Assembly: GCA_038503065.1 (NCBI GenBank)
Contig: JBCAMK010000008.1
Coordinates: 682,001-746,000 of the forward strand
Source: Paragyromitra xinjiangensis
Taxonomy: Eukaryota; Ascomycota; Pezizomycetes; Pezizales; Discinaceae
Reading direction: 5' to 3'
DNA length: 64,000 nt
The notes under the pieces are model-generated. The model did no database searches, was not told the DNA's origin, and saw only the letters and a program-made list of their open reading frames with translations. This document shows positions 62,475-64,000 of this stretch, piece by piece (the stretch's first letter is position 1; the number at the start of each line of letters is the position of its first letter). The position numbers and the translations under genes are program-made.

Positions 62475-64000
62475 TCAGTATATCTCGTTGAAGGTATCTA
62501 GATCTATGGTGTTGTTGACATACCACCGCGTATTCTCAGGCCCAGGCGATTCAGGTACGAGGTGAGCCATACTGGTGATGCTTTTGATGTTGATAATCCA
62601 TGTCTCATAGTTCGTGCTAGGGCGAGATACTCGTACCATCCCGTGGATAGGGTCCACCTGGCCGCCTGATTCAGGTCGCAAGGGCTGTACCGCTGCCAGA
62701 AGTAATGGCCTTTGTGTTGGATCCCGAAGCTTTAGAAAGCGTAGGACCCGAGCTGGTCGCTTGCCTCGTAGGGCTCCATACTGATCTTCCGGGCCGAACT
62801 TGCACCAGGCCCAGTCGCTTCTTGCCTCACGACCCCGGAAGGGTTCTCCTCCAGTCGCTTGAAGGATATGGACCACTGACTCGTCTCCTAGCCCGAGGTG
62901 GTGGACTGGTACGTGAAGAGCGTTGAAAGCAGTAACTTTCCATAGCCCAATATTCGGCATGACGCTGCGGGCATGGCCAAATTCTCGACGGTAGTACTGG
63001 ACGAGGTATGCTTCTAAGGGAAGCCTCGCTCCAGGCAGGACGAATTCACATACAGATACAGTTTCCCTCTCCGAGGCGGCGCGCCGCCTAGCATTGATAG
63101 GTTCAACTGTATCAGGGAATTGAGGATGTATGGTGGTACTGACTGGGGCGTTTGGGCCATCCCAAGGGTCTTGATCTTTCCTACGGCAGGCGCTAACTAG
63201 CCGATTGGTCTCTGGGGGCAGGAGATGTAGGATGTCTGCCATCTCGGTGGTACAGTGACCCTCACGCGCAAGCTGAATTAGGTTTTGCTGGCACATAGCT
63301 AGTCCGTGTTCACAATTATACCCTGCTAGGATCTGAAGCGTGGCATCGACCCTATTCGTCCGATGGTATGGCTCTTTGATCTGATCCTTGTGGGCCGTTT
63401 CCCCCGCCTCAGTCGAGTACTGAGAAATACCGCCATACCTGCATATCTACTCCAAGAAGTGGGAGAAAAGATGCATCTTAGGGAAGTTGAAGTGGGAGTG
63501 CTCACGGTATCCTTCAGCGACAGCCTCATCCAGTTCTAATTGTTGGTTTGCCTGGAGGCGTCGTTTCTTGGTCTGGGTCATGCCTTGCGTTGATCGGATC
63601 TCAGTTTCATGCTGTTCCTTCATAGTTTGACGTACATGGGCCGCTAGGATATCCGAGGTCTTGCCCCCTCGGTACTTGAGAAAGACACCTTTATGGGCAT
63701 GAAACTGCTCGATATACTCATCCATATATGCTATAATGTGGTCAGTATGAGACGGATACTGGGCCATTAGTACCCATCCAATGAGTGCCTTGATGCAGCG
63801 AAGTGCTTGACTAAAGATCAGACATTGGGCGTCATTTGCGGGGTTTCTCAAGGCCCCAGCTAAGGCAGGTAGGACGATCCTGCCAAAATTGCGCATCTCT
63901 TTGCCTTGCCATTGGGTCACCTCTCGATATGCCTTACGAGGCAGTGTCAACCCAGGATAAGTCGGTAGACTCTTCCAGATACTGTCAAAGTCATCCAATC
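62475..64000 (-). pseudogene. Plavaka-like CACTA transposase, C-terminal part, one stop
   Basis: On the minus strand one frame runs from the window edge to the stop at 62475, with one TAG at 63447-63449. Around the stop the text reads HFNFPKMHLFSHFLE, then RYGGISQYSTEAGETAHKD and EPYHRTNR. That combination is typical, from memory of the family, of Plavaka transposases of basidiomycetes (CACTA/EnSpm group). CAG to TAG would explain the stop (FLEQICRY). The C-terminal part after 63296 is a variable domain with no motif I know. The 5' part lies outside the window. Confidence 0.65.

Overview
This window is a dense heap of nested retrotransposons from a fungus, most likely a mushroom-forming basidiomycete (Agaricomycetes). 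The evidence is family content: chromodomain gypsy elements, Tad-like LINEs with APE endonuclease, RT, RNase H and a C-terminal CCHC motif, a CACTA transposase of Plavaka type at the right edge, and a 61-nt intron. I see no ordinary host gene, rRNA, tRNA or CRISPR array. Element names (A-F, G1, G2) are mine.

Layout. 545-8210: a ~40-bp minisatellite split by LINE A (869-7692, 15-bp TSD), which carries a 245-bp foldback element. 8565-9157: 3' end of gypsy G1 (integrase tail plus chromodomain), then a probable LTR. Into that LTR went LINE D, whose pieces run from about 9.4 to 61.5 kb. D holds an ORF1-only element B (10274-12497, 14-bp TSD), a 1.93-kb non-coding insertion (13729-15658), and a 42.85-kb composite, gypsy G2 (17268-60117, 5-bp TSD TACAG), inside its RT domain. 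62475-64000: broken Plavaka transposase.

G2 without its passengers is a normal chromovirus: 709-bp LTRs, gag with an intron, and a pol with PR-RT-RNH-IN-chromodomain. Three sets of LINEs sit in it. (1) Family E sits antisense at exactly the same 13-bp LTR site in both LTRs, once in the 5' LTR and twice head-to-tail in the 3' LTR. (2) Family F forms a head-to-tail array of four copies at one 9-bp site, TTGGGCCTC, in the integrase coding sequence. (3) An ORF1-only element C sits in the 5' LTR. Removing each insertion with one TSD copy restores G2 and D reading frames exactly.

Main interpretation: E and F look like site-specific non-LTR retrotransposons that use a gypsy element as their target. 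Each insertion regenerates the site, so arrays can grow. Their 3' tails are short tandem repeats ending in the first bases of the target. Four LINE copies (B, C, F2, F3) encode only ORF1 and share their ends with full-length relatives, like the HAL1 (half-L1) elements of mammals. E2, E3, F1 and F4 have both ORFs open and may be recent. A, D, E1, G1 and the Plavaka gene carry stops, mostly of C-to-T type.
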